Below the pieces are notes generated by a model. The model did no database searches. It was not told the origin of the DNA and saw nothing but the letters and a program-made list of their open reading frames with translations. Positions 47,434-55,906 of a DNA stretch of 64,000 bases are shown piece after piece. The stretch's first letter is position 1, and each line of letters starts with the position of its first letter. This DNA comes from Streptomyces luteogriseus (GTDB lineage: Bacteria > Actinomycetota > Actinomycetes > Streptomycetales > Streptomycetaceae). The stretch spans positions 2,480,001 through 2,544,000 of the forward strand of contig NZ_JACHMS010000001.1 of NCBI RefSeq assembly GCF_014205055.1. Reading direction: 5' to 3'. The translations under genes and the position numbers were made by a program.

Positions 47434-47637
47434 TCAGGTGAGCGCAGGCTCCGCCTGGTGTGCGTCAACGCTCTCCATGATCCTGTCGTGAGAAGCGGCA
47501 GCCGTCAGCGCTTCGTTCTCAGCCTGGATTCGTCCGAGCTCGGATTCCAGGTCCTGGACGCGCTGCTGGAGCCGTCGCATCTCGGCGAGGAGTCGAGGGT
47601 CGGAGCCGCCGACGTAACCGAGAAGCGCCTTTGCCAT
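47434..47637 (-). CDS. Small conserved coiled-coil protein
   Basis: 67 residues. The ATG at 47637 (MAKALLGYVGGSDPRLLAEM) follows gtggagga. One long heptad-like helix (LQQRVQDLESELGRIQAENE) occupies residues 21-45. It lies upstream of smc on the same strand, and I recall a similar small gene at this place in S. coelicolor. No function is known. Confidence 0.8.
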   Translation of the reverse strand: MAKALLGYVGGSDPRLLAEMRRLQQRVQDLESELGRIQAENEALTAAASHDRIMESVDAHQAEPALT

Positions 47638-47742
47638 GATGGATGGTCCTCCACAATGCGTGACCGACCGCTGCGGTGTGGGTCGTGAGGGATTCGCACC
47701 CGCGGTCTGGCAGGGCCTGGAGTTGTGCTGCCGTTCAGCCAT

Positions 47743-48014
47743 GCCAAACAGCTAAGGTGCGCGGGGCTTTCAGCGTCTCACCAAAAAGTTTGACGGTCAA
47801 CACGATCACGCCCCGTATTGGGGGGTGACCCGGGCACGCGCGGCCTGGAACGGCCATGCTGCGGCTTCTGCGGGCCCCTGGGGGCGTGGCGATCATCCTT
47901 GCGTGTGGAGCGGGTCAAAGCAAGCGGTTCTGGCAATCACCAGGGACTTTCCCTCCGGGAGGGCCGCCTGCGATCCGTCCGCGGGCGGCCACGGAGGCCG
48001 CCCGGCGGTAGTGA
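47743..48014. other. Gap between the small coiled-coil gene and acyP
   Basis: About 270 bases with no supported gene. Short frames on both strands lack ribosome-binding sites. A GC-rich inverted segment (gcctgcgatccgtccgcggg with cgcccg-type complements near 47970-48005) may terminate acyP transcription. Confidence 0.35.
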
Positions 48015-48296
48015 TCACCGGATGGCGAAGCCGTCGTAGCCGCCGCGAGGTGTGTCCCAGATCTCGGTGACACCGTCCACGCGTCCGGGCGTGTCGTCAC
48101 CCTGGAGCCACTCCAGCAGGCCTTCGCAGCCCTCACGCCCGCCCTCGGCGACCACTTGGACCCGGCCGTCGCCCAAATTGAGAGCAAAGCCACTCAGGCC
48201 GCCGATCTCCAGAGCCTTGGCCCGCGTGAACCAGCGGAAACCCACGCCTTGGACGCGTCCACGCACCCAGGCAACCAGTCGCACATCCTCGCTCAT
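48015..48296 (-). CDS. acyP: Acylphosphatase
   Basis: 93 residues, standard length. It hydrolyses acyl phosphates. The active-site loop [16 protein letters not shown] carries the phosphate-binding Arg, and the catalytic Asn is in [17 protein letters not shown]. It is monocistronic and divergent from the CAP-domain gene. Confidence 0.96.
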   Translation of the reverse strand: MSEDVRLVAWVRGRVQGVGFRWFTRAKALEIGGLSGFALNLGDGRVQVVAEGGREGCEGLLEWLQGDDTPGRVDGVTEIWDTPRGGYDGFAIR

Positions 48297-48383
48297 GACT
48301 GCAACCTAACCGCCCAATCTCTCTCCGGGCACTTCCTCCACTTGCGCCATGCGGTACCGTCCCCCCTCAACGAATCTCATATG

Positions 48384-48407
48384 AAACTCACACGATCGGG
48401 TGAGTTT
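48384..48407. promoter_or_regulatory. Inverted repeat upstream of the CAP-domain gene
   Basis: The arms aaactcac (48384-48391) and gtgagttt (48400-48407) pair perfectly around an 8-base spacer, 51 bases before the start codon. It is a likely operator site. Confidence 0.55.
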
Positions 48408-48457
48408 GGTGTTGATCTCGAGGACGAGTCGACCGCCAGGACGAGGAAGGCCAGGAC

Positions 48458-49615
48458 ATGGGACGCCACCGACGCTCGGACGCCGGCCGCGCCGCCACGG
48501 GCCGCGCCACGGGAATCACCCACGCCGACGGCTTCGCGGAGGGCCACGATCCGCTGTACCCCACCGCGGACGACGCCCCGACGATGGGCATCGCGCCCTA
48601 TCTGAACCCGGAGGCGTACGCCGGCAGCTACGCGAAGACCGAGGCCTACCTGTTCGGGGCGGGGGCGTCCGCCGCGGGTGACCGCTTCGACGACACGGCC
48701 GTCTTCGCGAGCGACGGGTTCGCGAGCGACGGGTTCGCGAGCGACGGCTTCACGCCCGACGGCGGTGCCCGGCGCGCCGGTTCGCACCGCCGCCGCAAGA
48801 AGACCGCCCGGCCGATGCGCACCGGACTGCTCGGTGTCTCCGCCGCCGTCGCCCTCGGCACGGTCGCGGTCGCCACCGGCGCGGTGCCCGGCCTCGACAA
48901 CTACAAGCTCGGCGGAGGCGGCGGGGCCGACAAGGTCCAGGCCGGGGACACCCCGACGAACACCCCGATCGAGCAGGGCGGCACCTCCGGCAGCGCCGAC
49001 AGCCGCGGCGAGGCGCCCACCAGCCGGGACGCCGAGCGTTCCGGCTCGCCGTCGCCGTCCGCCTCGAAGTCGTCGGCCGCGCCGACGAAGACTCCGGAGA
49101 AGCCGGAGAAGACGCAGGAGAAGACCCCGGAGAAGAAGGCGCCGGCGGCCACTCCGAGCGAGAAGCCGGACGACCCGCCCTCGCGTACGGCCACGGAGGC
49201 GCCGAAGAAGCCCGGCGCCTCCGCCGCCCTGTCCGGGGAGTCCTCCGCGGCGGCCCAGGTCCTCAGCCTCGTGAACGAGGAGCGGGCCAAGGTGGGCTGC
49301 AGCCCGGTCGCCGCCGGCAGCGCCCTGACGGCGCTGGCCCAGAGCTACAGCGAGGACATGGCCGCGCGCGGCTTCTTCGACCACACCGACCCTGACGGCC
49401 GCACCCCCTGGGACCGGGCCGAGAAGGCCGGGATATCCAACCTCGGTGGCGAGAACATCGCCCGCGGCCAGGCCGACGCCGCGGCCGTGATGGACGCCTG
49501 GATGAACAGCCCCGGCCACCGCGCCAACATACTGAACTGCGACTTCAAGACGCTGGGCGTCGGCGTCGAGCTCGGCTCCGGCGGCCCTTGGTGGACGCAG
49601 AACTTCGGCTACTGA
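48458..49615 (+). CDS. CAP (SCP/PR1-like) domain surface or secreted protein
   Basis: 385 residues with gaggaagg upstream. A hydrophilic cytoplasmic N-terminus includes a triple 15-bp DNA repeat encoding FASDG units (about residues 83-97). A basic stretch (SHRRRKKTARPMR) and a membrane helix (GLLGVSAAVALGTVAVATGA, about 122-141) follow, then a Ser/Pro/Lys-rich linker (about 160-260). The C-terminal CAP domain (about 265-385) has VLSLVNEERAKVGCSPV, the His in GFFDHTDPDGRTPWDRAEKA, GGENIARGQ and MNSPGHRANILNCDFKTLGV. It probably acts outside the membrane; the activity of bacterial CAP proteins is poorly known. Confidence 0.9.
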   Translation: MGRHRRSDAGRAATGRATGITHADGFAEGHDPLYPTADDAPTMGIAPYLNPEAYAGSYAKTEAYLFGAGASAAGDRFDDTAVFASDGFASDGFASDGFTPDGGARRAGSHRRRKKTARPMRTGLLGVSAAVALGTVAVATGAVPGLDNYKLGGGGGADKVQAGDTPTNTPIEQGGTSGSADSRGEAPTSRDAERSGSPSPSASKSSAAPTKTPEKPEKTQEKTPEKKAPAATPSEKPDDPPSRTATEAPKKPGASAALSGESSAAAQVLSLVNEERAKVGCSPVAAGSALTALAQSYSEDMAARGFFDHTDPDGRTPWDRAEKAGISNLGGENIARGQADAAAVMDAWMNSPGHRANILNCDFKTLGVGVELGSGGPWWTQNFGY

Positions 49616-49631
49616 GCCCGCCTGGCGACAC

Positions 49632-50216
49632 TCAGGCGGCGGCCAGGCCCTTGAGGAACACCCTGGCCGTCTCCGCCACGCGGCGGCCCAGCTGTTCGGC
49701 CGTGGCGATGTCGGCCTTGTGGACGGCTTCCGGGCCCTCGTCGGCGTTGGTCTGTGCGGCCGCGCCGGTGAAGACGCCGAGACGGTTCAGGTCGTGCTCG
49801 GAGCCGGTGCTGCTGTTCCAGCCCGGGAGCAGACCGAGGTTGACCCAGTGCATGCCGAGCTGCGCGGCGAGGATCTGGAAGTACTGCAGGGTGTGCAGCT
49901 TGTCACCGCTCTTGGACGCGGAGTTGGTGAAGCCCGCGGCCAGCTTGTCCTTCCAGGCCTGGGTGGCCCAGCGCTTCGAGGTGGCCTCCGCGAAGACGTG
50001 GAAGGCGCCGGACGCGGTGCCCATGTAGGTCGGCGAGCCGAACACGATGGCGTCCGACCGGTCGAGGACCGTCCACTGCTCCTCGGTGATCTCGTCGACC
50101 TTGATCAGATGCACCTCGGCGCCGGCCTCGACAGCACCGGCACGGACGGCCTCGGCGATCACGGCGGTGTGGCCGTAGCCGGAGTGGTAGGCGAGGGACA
50201 CGACAGGGGTGGTCAC
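49632..50216 (-). CDS. WrbA/NADPH-dependent FMN reductase-type flavoprotein
   Basis: 194 residues from a GTG with caggag upstream. A flavodoxin-like fold: VVSLAYHSGYGHTAVIAEAV (FMN phosphate loop), SDAIVFGSPTYMGTASGAFH, and the C-terminal GWNSSTGSEHDLNRLGVF. It probably reduces quinones in two-electron steps. It is divergent from an HxlR regulator with an operator-like palindrome between, so the pair is probably redox- or quinone-responsive. Confidence 0.88.
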   Translation of the reverse strand: MTTPVVSLAYHSGYGHTAVIAEAVRAGAVEAGAEVHLIKVDEITEEQWTVLDRSDAIVFGSPTYMGTASGAFHVFAEATSKRWATQAWKDKLAAGFTNSASKSGDKLHTLQYFQILAAQLGMHWVNLGLLPGWNSSTGSEHDLNRLGVFTGAAAQTNADEGPEAVHKADIATAEQLGRRVAETARVFLKGLAAA

Positions 50217-50263
50217 GTGAGTACTCCTGAAATAGGCAGGTCGCTGACGATGACCAAAGGAAA

Positions 50264-50284
50264 GCACTAACTTCTGGTTAGTGC
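50264..50284. promoter_or_regulatory. Operator-like palindrome between the WrbA-like and HxlR genes
   Basis: The arms gcactaac and gttagtgc are perfect 8-bp inverted repeats around ttctg. A partial copy (cggttagcgc) follows at about 50292. This is a probable binding site of the divergent HxlR regulator. Confidence 0.65.
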
Positions 50285-50323
50285 AACCTGTCGGTTAGCG
50301 CTGTGCTGCCGTAGGCTGGGCCC

Positions 50324-50722
50324 ATGACCACCACCCAGGAGCTCGCGGAGGGGCTCGACGACCTCCCGTACAACGTGTTCGCCAAGGCCTGTCCGTCGCG
50401 CGGCACACTGGAGCACGTCATGGGCCGCTGGGGCGGCCTCACGCTCGGCGCCCTGTACGAGGGGTCGCTGCGTTTCAACGAGCTGCGCCGCCGCGTCGAC
50501 GGGGTGAGCGAGAAGATGCTGTCCCAGACGCTGCACGCCCTGGAGCGCGACGGCCTGGTCCACCGCGAGGCCCAGCCGACCAACCCGCCCCGGGTGGACT
50601 ACGAACTGACGCCGCTGGGGCGCCAGGTGGCCGAGCGGCTGCTCACCCTGATCCACTTCGTCGAGGGCAGCATGGACGAGGTCCTGGCCGCGCGCGAGCG
50701 CTACGACTCCGCTAGGGCGTGA
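50324..50722 (+). CDS. HxlR-family winged-helix regulator
   Basis: 132 residues. Conserved HxlR pattern: [20 protein letters not shown] with the early Cys23, [20 protein letters not shown] (recognition helix) and [20 protein letters not shown] with DYELTPLG. The single Cys near the N-terminus is the residue that senses electrophiles or redox state in relatives. It probably represses the divergent flavoprotein gene and itself. Its 3' end overlaps mutM by 11 bases, convergently. Confidence 0.92.
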   Translation: MTTTQELAEGLDDLPYNVFAKACPSRGTLEHVMGRWGGLTLGALYEGSLRFNELRRRVDGVSEKMLSQTLHALERDGLVHREAQPTNPPRVDYELTPLGRQVAERLLTLIHFVEGSMDEVLAARERYDSARA

Positions 50723-51572
50723 TCCGCGGCGGCCGCTGGCACTTCGGGCAGTAGTAGCTCGACCGGTTCATCCAGGGCCGCCGCCGCATGGGCGTGCCGC
50801 ACCGCCGGCAGGGCAGCCCCTCACGGCCGTAGGCGTCGAGCGACCTGTCGAAGTACCCCGACTCGCCGTTGACGTTGACGTACAGGCTGTCGAAGCTGGT
50901 GCCGCCCACGGAGAGGGCCGCGTTCATCACGTCCCGCACATGGCCCAGGAGCATCAGGGTGCGCGGGCGCGTGAAGGTGGCGGTCGGGCGCTCGTAGTGG
51001 ATGCGGGCGCGCCACAGGGCCTCGTCCGCGTAGATGTTGCCGACGCCGCTGATCAGCGACTGGTCCAGCAGGGCCCGCTTGATCGTGGACCGCTTGCGGC
51101 GCAGCGCCTGATGGAACGCCTCGTCGTCGAAGAGCTCGTCGAGCGGGTCCCGGGCGATGTGCGCGATGACGTCGGGCAGGCCGTCGGGGGTGTTCTCGTG
51201 CAGCGAGAGGCCGCCGAAGGTGCGCTGGTCGACGAAGCGGAGTTCGGTGTCCAGCGTGTCCGTGAAGCGGACCCGGATGCGCAGGTGCTTCTCGTCCGGG
51301 GCCGTGTGCGGCTGGACCAGCAGCTGGCCACTCATGCCGAGGTGGGCCAGGATCGACTGGTCCGTGTCCTCCAGGGGCAGCCACAGGTACTTGCCGCGGC
51401 GGCTGGGGACGCCGATGCGGTGGCCCTTCAGGCGGTGCGCGAAGTCGTCGGCGCCGGCGAGGTGGCGGCGCACCGCGCGCGGGTGCAGCACCTCGGCCTC
51501 GGCGACGGTCCGGTGGGCGACCCACCGCTCGAGACCGCGCCGTACGACCTCGACCTCGGGCAACTCGGGCAT
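50712..51572 (-). CDS. mutM: Formamidopyrimidine-DNA glycosylase
   Basis: 286 residues from the ATG giving the obligatory PELPEVE start (Pro2 nucleophile, Glu3). It excises 8-oxoguanine and opens the AP site. Other landmarks are [20 protein letters not shown] (H2TH region) and the C-terminal zinc finger CRRC...CPKC with final R. It is downstream of rnc, separated by a strong hairpin. Confidence 0.97.
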   Translation of the reverse strand: MPELPEVEVVRRGLERWVAHRTVAEAEVLHPRAVRRHLAGADDFAHRLKGHRIGVPSRRGKYLWLPLEDTDQSILAHLGMSGQLLVQPHTAPDEKHLRIRVRFTDTLDTELRFVDQRTFGGLSLHENTPDGLPDVIAHIARDPLDELFDDEAFHQALRRKRSTIKRALLDQSLISGVGNIYADEALWRARIHYERPTATFTRPRTLMLLGHVRDVMNAALSVGGTSFDSLYVNVNGESGYFDRSLDAYGREGLPCRRCGTPMRRRPWMNRSSYYCPKCQRPPRITP

Positions 51573-51603
51573 GGGTTCCCCCGTCACATACCTGTGGATG
51601 ACG

Positions 51604-51636
51604 CGAGCGCCCGCCCCGGGCAGGGGCGGGCGCTCG
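51604..51636 (-). terminator. Terminator between rnc and mutM
   Basis: A perfect 14-bp stem (cgagcgcccgcccc and its complement) with a 5-base loop lies in the 105-base gap. Confidence 0.8.
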
Positions 51637-51677
51637 GGTGCGCCGTGCTTGCCGCCCTCGAAAGGGAGCGGCAGCGG

Positions 51678-52514
51678 TCAGCCGTCGGCGGGGCCGTCGG
51701 CGACCGTCCGGACGGCCTGAGCAGCTGCCGTCTGCGTCTCCTCGGCGGCCTTCGCCGCCTTGGCACGCTCGTCCGCGGCGGCCCGGATGGACCGCCATGC
51801 GGACTCGGCGGCCTGCTGCTCCGCCTCCTTCTTGCTGCGGCCGGTGCCGGTGCCGTACGAGACGCCTCCGACGCGGGCGGCAGCAGTGAAGGTCTTCTCA
51901 TGGTCGGGGCCGGTCTCCGTGACCAGGTACTCGGGAACACCGAGCCCCTCGGTCGCGGTGAGCTCCTGGAGACTGGTCTTCCAGTCCAGGCCGGCTCCGA
52001 GGTTCGAAGACTTTTCGATCAGGGGGTCGAACAGGCGGTGCACCAGCTCCGCCGCCGAGTCCAGTCCCTGGTCGAGGTAGACCGCGCCGATCACGGCTTC
52101 CAGCGTGTCGGCGAGGATGGATGCCTTGTCCCGGCCGCCCGTGCCCTCTTCGCCCCGGCCGAGCCGGATGAAGGAGCCCAGGTCGAGCCCGCGGCCCACC
52201 TCGGCGAGCGCACGCGAGTTGACCACCGCGGCCCGCAGCTTGGCCAGTTGGCCTTCTGGGAGGTCGGGGTGGGTGCGGTACAGCGTGTCCGTGACCACGA
52301 GGCCGAGGACGGAGTCCCCGAGGAACTCCAGACGCTCGTTGGTCGGCAGACCGCCGTTCTCGTATGCGTACGACCGGTGGGTCAGTGCGCGTACCAGAAG
52401 GGCGGACTCGAGCTTGTAGCCGAGCCGCCCTTCCAGAAGCGTGTGGGACGAGGCCTGGTTGTCCGCCGGAGCACTCCCGCTCGCACGGGAAGACTTGTTC
52501 TTTGGCGTGGACAC
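51678..52514 (-). CDS. rnc: Ribonuclease III (AbsB)
   Basis: 278 residues from the GTG at 52514 ([20 protein letters not shown]); another GTG four codons earlier is possible. It cuts double-stranded RNA in rRNA processing; in S. coelicolor it is AbsB, a global regulator of antibiotic genes. Signature [20 protein letters not shown] (about residues 60-79), second acidic site [13 protein letters not shown], and a C-terminal dsRBD ([32 protein letters not shown]). An Ala-rich tail follows. It begins 20 bases after rpmF. Confidence 0.96.
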   Translation of the reverse strand: MSTPKNKSSRASGSAPADNQASSHTLLEGRLGYKLESALLVRALTHRSYAYENGGLPTNERLEFLGDSVLGLVVTDTLYRTHPDLPEGQLAKLRAAVVNSRALAEVGRGLDLGSFIRLGRGEEGTGGRDKASILADTLEAVIGAVYLDQGLDSAAELVHRLFDPLIEKSSNLGAGLDWKTSLQELTATEGLGVPEYLVTETGPDHEKTFTAAARVGGVSYGTGTGRSKKEAEQQAAESAWRSIRAAADERAKAAKAAEETQTAAAQAVRTVADGPADG

Positions 52515-52533
52515 AGTGCCTCTCACCAGCCGC

Positions 52534-52707
52534 TCAGACCTCGAGGACCTGGCGCTTGTTGTAGGTGCCGCAAGACGGGCACGCGATGTGCTGCTGCTTG
52601 GGCTCGTGGCAGCGCTCGCACGCAACCAGGGTGGGGACCGCAGCCTTCCACTGCGACCGGCGGTGGCGCGTGTTGCTGCGCGACATCTTCCGCTTCGGAA
52701 CAGCCAC
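52534..52707 (-). CDS. rpmF: 50S ribosomal protein L32
   Basis: 57 residues from a GTG two bases after the DUF177 stop, with aggag inside that gene's end. The start [19 protein letters not shown] is diagnostic. A zinc ribbon is present ([17 protein letters not shown]), so this is the zinc-binding form. DUF177-rpmF is a conserved pair. Confidence 0.97.
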   Translation of the reverse strand: MAVPKRKMSRSNTRHRRSQWKAAVPTLVACERCHEPKQQHIACPSCGTYNKRQVLEV

Positions 52708-52709
52708 GG

Positions 52710-53360
52710 CTACTTCTCCTGCTTCTCGTCGACGCCCGCTTCCGCTTCGGCGCCGCTCATCTCGTCCTTCTCGCCGTCCTTCATGGTGCCGGCGAGTCCC
52801 TGCAATGCCGCCCAACGGATGTCGACGGCGTCGTGGTGGTGGTCCGGGTCGTCCGCCAGCCGCGCGCCACACTCGGCACACAGACCGGGGCAGTCTTCCC
52901 GGCACACCGGCTGCATCGGCAGTGCGAGCACCACCGCATCACGCAGCACGGGCTCGAGGTCGAACAGGCCGTCCTCGAGGTAGAGCGTGTCCTCGTCGTC
53001 CTCGGCGTCGTCGCCCGGTTCCGCGATCACGCGGCCCCGGTCGTCGGCGTCAGGGTACGAGAACATCTCCTGGAACTCCGCTTCGAGCTCTTGCTCGAGC
53101 GGCTCCAGACACCTTACGCACTCCCCCTTGGCCGCGGCACGGGCGGTGCCTGTGACGAGCACCCCTTCCATGACCGACTCCAGGCGGAGTTCGAGCTCCA
53201 CCGGGGCGCCTTCCGGCACTCCGATGACTCCCTTGATACCGAGGTCCTTGGGAGCGTCGACCGTGCGGGTCAGGCGCTGTAGCGCACCAGGCCGCCGACC
53301 CAGCTCGTGTGTGTCGAACACGAGGGGGTTGCGGTGGTCGAGGCGGGCGTTCAGAGCCAT
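52710..53360 (-). CDS. DUF177/YceD-family protein
   Basis: 216 residues. The ATG at 53360 ([20 protein letters not shown]) is supported by family alignment from memory; its ribosome-binding site is weak. The DUF177 core ([20 protein letters not shown] and the [19 protein letters not shown] cysteine cluster) probably binds zinc. YceD proteins are linked to 23S rRNA metabolism, and the gene always lies next to rpmF. Confidence 0.93.
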   Translation of the reverse strand: MALNARLDHRNPLVFDTHELGRRPGALQRLTRTVDAPKDLGIKGVIGVPEGAPVELELRLESVMEGVLVTGTARAAAKGECVRCLEPLEQELEAEFQEMFSYPDADDRGRVIAEPGDDAEDDEDTLYLEDGLFDLEPVLRDAVVLALPMQPVCREDCPGLCAECGARLADDPDHHHDAVDIRWAALQGLAGTMKDGEKDEMSGAEAEAGVDEKQEK

Positions 53361-53488
53361 TCCTGCTTTCGATCTGGTGAGCTCGAGGGACGCTGCCCTT
53401 CGGTGTTCCCGGGCAGCGTTGATCGCGGACGTACACGCGACCGAAGAGCCAGGATACTGGACCTTTCGCTGTCGGCCCAATCCGGGGC

Positions 53489-54586
53489 TCAGCCCTGGCC
53501 GCGACCCTGTTCGTAGGCCCGCAGCTGCTCGGCGCTGATCATGCCGGTGTCGAAGAGGCTGGTCTCGTCGAGGGCGTATTCCTGCTGGGCGTGGTGGCCC
53601 TGCTGAGTCTGCTGCTGCGCCTGCTGCTGGGCCTGGTTCGGGTCGTAGGCGCCCTGCTGGGGGTCGTAGCCCGGGTAGGCGTAGGGATCGGCGTGCTGGT
53701 AACCGTAGGGGTCCTGCTGGGCCGCGTAGGCCTGCTGCGAATAGCCGCCGTACGGATCCTGCTGGGGGACCGGATCGCCTCCGGCCGGGGCGTAGCCGGC
53801 GGTCGGGGCGTACGCCGGCTGTGCGTAGTCCTGCTGGTGGGCGGGCTGCCCGGCCGGGGGCTTCTGCTCGGCGAGGGCGGCCAGGTCGGCGAGGTAGTCG
53901 GCGTCGCTGGAGTGCTGGACGGTGCTCGCGTCGTCGGCGAGGGCGCCGAGGTCGTCGCTGGCGATCCGGCCGTGCAACTTCTGCCGGCCGCGACCGACGG
54001 CCTCCAGCGTCTTGGCGAGGACGGCCTCGAAGGCGCCGAGCTTGACGTCGACGTACTCGTCGGCGCTGCGACGCTGGGTCTCCGGGTCGTGGCTGCGCTC
54101 GGGGGCGTCCTCGTCCTCGTAGCCCTGCTCGTCGGTGCCGGGGCCGGTGCCCAGGAGCTTCTCGCGGCCGCGGCCGACGGAGCCCAGGGTCTTGGTGAGG
54201 ACGACCTCGAAGTTGGCGAGCTTGGAGTCGACGTACTCGTCCGCCTCGGCGCGGATCTCCTCGGCCTCCTGGCGGGCCTCGGCGAGGATCCGGTCGGCCT
54301 CGGCCTGGGAGCGGCGGGCGACCTCGGTGCCGGAGATCAGCGAGCCGCGCTCGGCGTGCGCGCTCTCGATGATCTGCTGGGCCTCGAGGCGGGCCTGCTC
54401 GACCATCTGCTCGCGGCCGCCGATCAGCTCCTGGGCCTGGGCGAGGGAGTCGGGCAGCGCCGCGCGCACCTCCTCCAGCAGCGCGAGCAGCTCGGCGCGG
54501 TTGACCACGCACGAGGCCGACATGGGCATGGACCTGGCGCCGGAGACCGCGGAGACGATCTCGTCGAGCTTCTTCTGCACGTCCAC
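53489..54586 (-). CDS. Coiled-coil cell-division-associated protein with an internal duplication
   Basis: 365 residues from a GTG. Residues 30-118 form a long charged coiled coil (LIGGREQMVEQARLEAQQII, AEARQEAEEIRAEADEYVD), resembling DivIVA-like or filament-forming proteins. A 30-residue unit occurs twice: ADEYVDSKLANFEVVLTKTL (from 115) and ADEYVDVKLGAFEAVLAKTL (from 175), exactly 60 residues apart, each ending VGRGR-x-KL. The C-terminal 130 residues are rich in Gln, Tyr, Pro and Gly and probably disordered. It is often annotated as an ATP synthase subunit B-like or DivIVA-like protein; the role is unproven. Confidence 0.8.
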   Translation of the reverse strand: MDVQKKLDEIVSAVSGARSMPMSASCVVNRAELLALLEEVRAALPDSLAQAQELIGGREQMVEQARLEAQQIIESAHAERGSLISGTEVARRSQAEADRILAEARQEAEEIRAEADEYVDSKLANFEVVLTKTLGSVGRGREKLLGTGPGTDEQGYEDEDAPERSHDPETQRRSADEYVDVKLGAFEAVLAKTLEAVGRGRQKLHGRIASDDLGALADDASTVQHSSDADYLADLAALAEQKPPAGQPAHQQDYAQPAYAPTAGYAPAGGDPVPQQDPYGGYSQQAYAAQQDPYGYQHADPYAYPGYDPQQGAYDPNQAQQQAQQQTQQGHHAQQEYALDETSLFDTGMISAEQLRAYEQGRGQG

Positions 54587-54707
54587 CGTGTGCTCGCCAC
54601 TCTCTACAGATGCGTTGGAGACGGACGGGACGACTGTACGGCCATGGGGTCCGGGCGGAACACCGGGTGACGGGCGGTCAGGCTCCTGAGGGAGGCCCGG
54701 GGCGGGT

Positions 54708-55187
54708 TCAGTCCTTCCTCAGGCGCTCGGTGAGCTCGTCCAGGACCTCGGCCGGGACCAGGTGGGAGACGTCACCGCCCCAGGTCGCGACCTCCTTGAC
54801 CAGGGAGGACGACAGGAAGCTGTAGGTGGGGTTGGTGGGGATGAAGAGGGTCTCCACGCCCGAGAGGCCGTTGTTCATCTGGGCCATCTGCAGCTCGTAG
54901 TCGAAGTCGCTGACCGCGCGCAGGCCCTTGACGATGGCGGGGATGTCGCGCTGCTTGCAGAAGTCGACGAGCAGTCCGTGGAAGGCCTCCACGCGGACGT
55001 TGCCGTACTCGGCGGTGACCCGGCGGATCAGGTCGATCCGCTCCTCGATCTCGAACAGGCCCTTCTTGGCCTGGTTGATCATCACCGCGACGTAGACCTC
55101 GTCGTACAGTCTGGAGGCGCGGGAGATGATGTCGAGATGTCCGTTGGTGATCGGGTCGAACGACCCGGGACAGACGGCGCGGCGCAC
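54708..55187 (-). CDS. coaD: Phosphopantetheine adenylyltransferase
   Basis: 159 residues, the standard length, from the GTG at 55187 ([20 protein letters not shown]). An ATG at 55217 overlapping the rsmD stop would add ten residues; the gaggga before the GTG favours the shorter form. It makes dephospho-CoA. The TxxH-type active site is in ITNGHLDII, and the C-terminal ISSS-like motif appears as [12 protein letters not shown]. Confidence 0.95.
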   Translation of the reverse strand: MRRAVCPGSFDPITNGHLDIISRASRLYDEVYVAVMINQAKKGLFEIEERIDLIRRVTAEYGNVRVEAFHGLLVDFCKQRDIPAIVKGLRAVSDFDYELQMAQMNNGLSGVETLFIPTNPTYSFLSSSLVKEVATWGGDVSHLVPAEVLDELTERLRKD

Positions 55188-55213
55188 TTGTGATCCCTCG
55201 CTCTCCGGTCCGG

Positions 55214-55801
55214 TCATCGTGCGTCTTCGCACGTAGAGGCGGCGCGACCGTACCAAAACGTTCCCTCGCCGTAGCGACGGGCCCTCAGGGGTTCGAAACC
55301 CTCGGGCCACCGGAATTCACCGCCTCTGGTGCTGCGCTCCACGGTGACGAGGGCTTCCTCGGCGAGCCAGCCTTCGGTGCGGAGTGTGAGGAGGATCTCC
55401 CGAAGATCGTCGTCCGTGACGGCGTAGGGGGGGTCCAGGAAGACGAGGTCGTAGGGGTCGCCCGGGGGTGCCGTACGGATGATCTGTTCCGCTTTGCCTG
55501 ATCTGACGTCGGCGCCGGGGAGGCCGAGGTTCTTCACGTTCTCGCGGACCGTGCGGACGGCTTTGGCGTCGGCTTCGACGAGGAGCGTGTGGCCGGCGCC
55601 TCGGGAGAGGGCCTCCAGGCCCACGGCGCCGGATCCCGCGTAGAGGTCGAGGACGCGTTCGCCGTCCAGGGGGCCGCCGAGGAGGGATTGCCAGGTGGAG
55701 AAGAGGCCTTCGCGTGCGCGGTCGGAGGTGGGGCGGGTGCCGGTGCCGGGGGGTACGGCGAGTCGACGTCCGCCGGCTGTGCCGGCGATCACGCGGGTCA
55801 T
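55214..55801 (-). CDS. rsmD: 16S rRNA (guanine-966-N2)-methyltransferase
   Basis: 195 residues. SAM motif [21 protein letters not shown] and catalytic motif IV FLDPPY (DPPY, typical of amino-group methylation). The start [20 protein letters not shown] is canonical. The rsmD-coaD order is conserved. Upstream lies a dispersed repeat that separates it from recG. Confidence 0.95.
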   Translation of the reverse strand: MTRVIAGTAGGRRLAVPPGTGTRPTSDRAREGLFSTWQSLLGGPLDGERVLDLYAGSGAVGLEALSRGAGHTLLVEADAKAVRTVRENVKNLGLPGADVRSGKAEQIIRTAPPGDPYDLVFLDPPYAVTDDDLREILLTLRTEGWLAEEALVTVERSTRGGEFRWPEGFEPLRARRYGEGTFWYGRAASTCEDAR

Positions 55802-55824
55802 CTGCGGTCCTTGGTCGTGGGCGG

Positions 55825-55900
55825 CTTCACGTTCATTGTGGCTGGTCGCGCCCTCGCGGCGGTAGCCGCATTTGGATTACGCCCCGCGCCCCCGGGTCGG
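55825..55900. repeat. Streptomyces dispersed intergenic repeat between recG and rsmD
   Basis: On the minus strand it contains gcggctaccgccgcg, then gcgcgaccagccac, preceded by ggggcgcgggg. I recall this as a common Streptomyces intergenic repeat. The core gcgcgacc-A/G-gccac is shared with the copy inside smc. A small hairpin (gcggc-ggta-gccgc, 55856-55869) sits inside it. It nearly fills the 105-base gap. Confidence 0.7.
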
Positions 55901-55906
55901 CATTCC

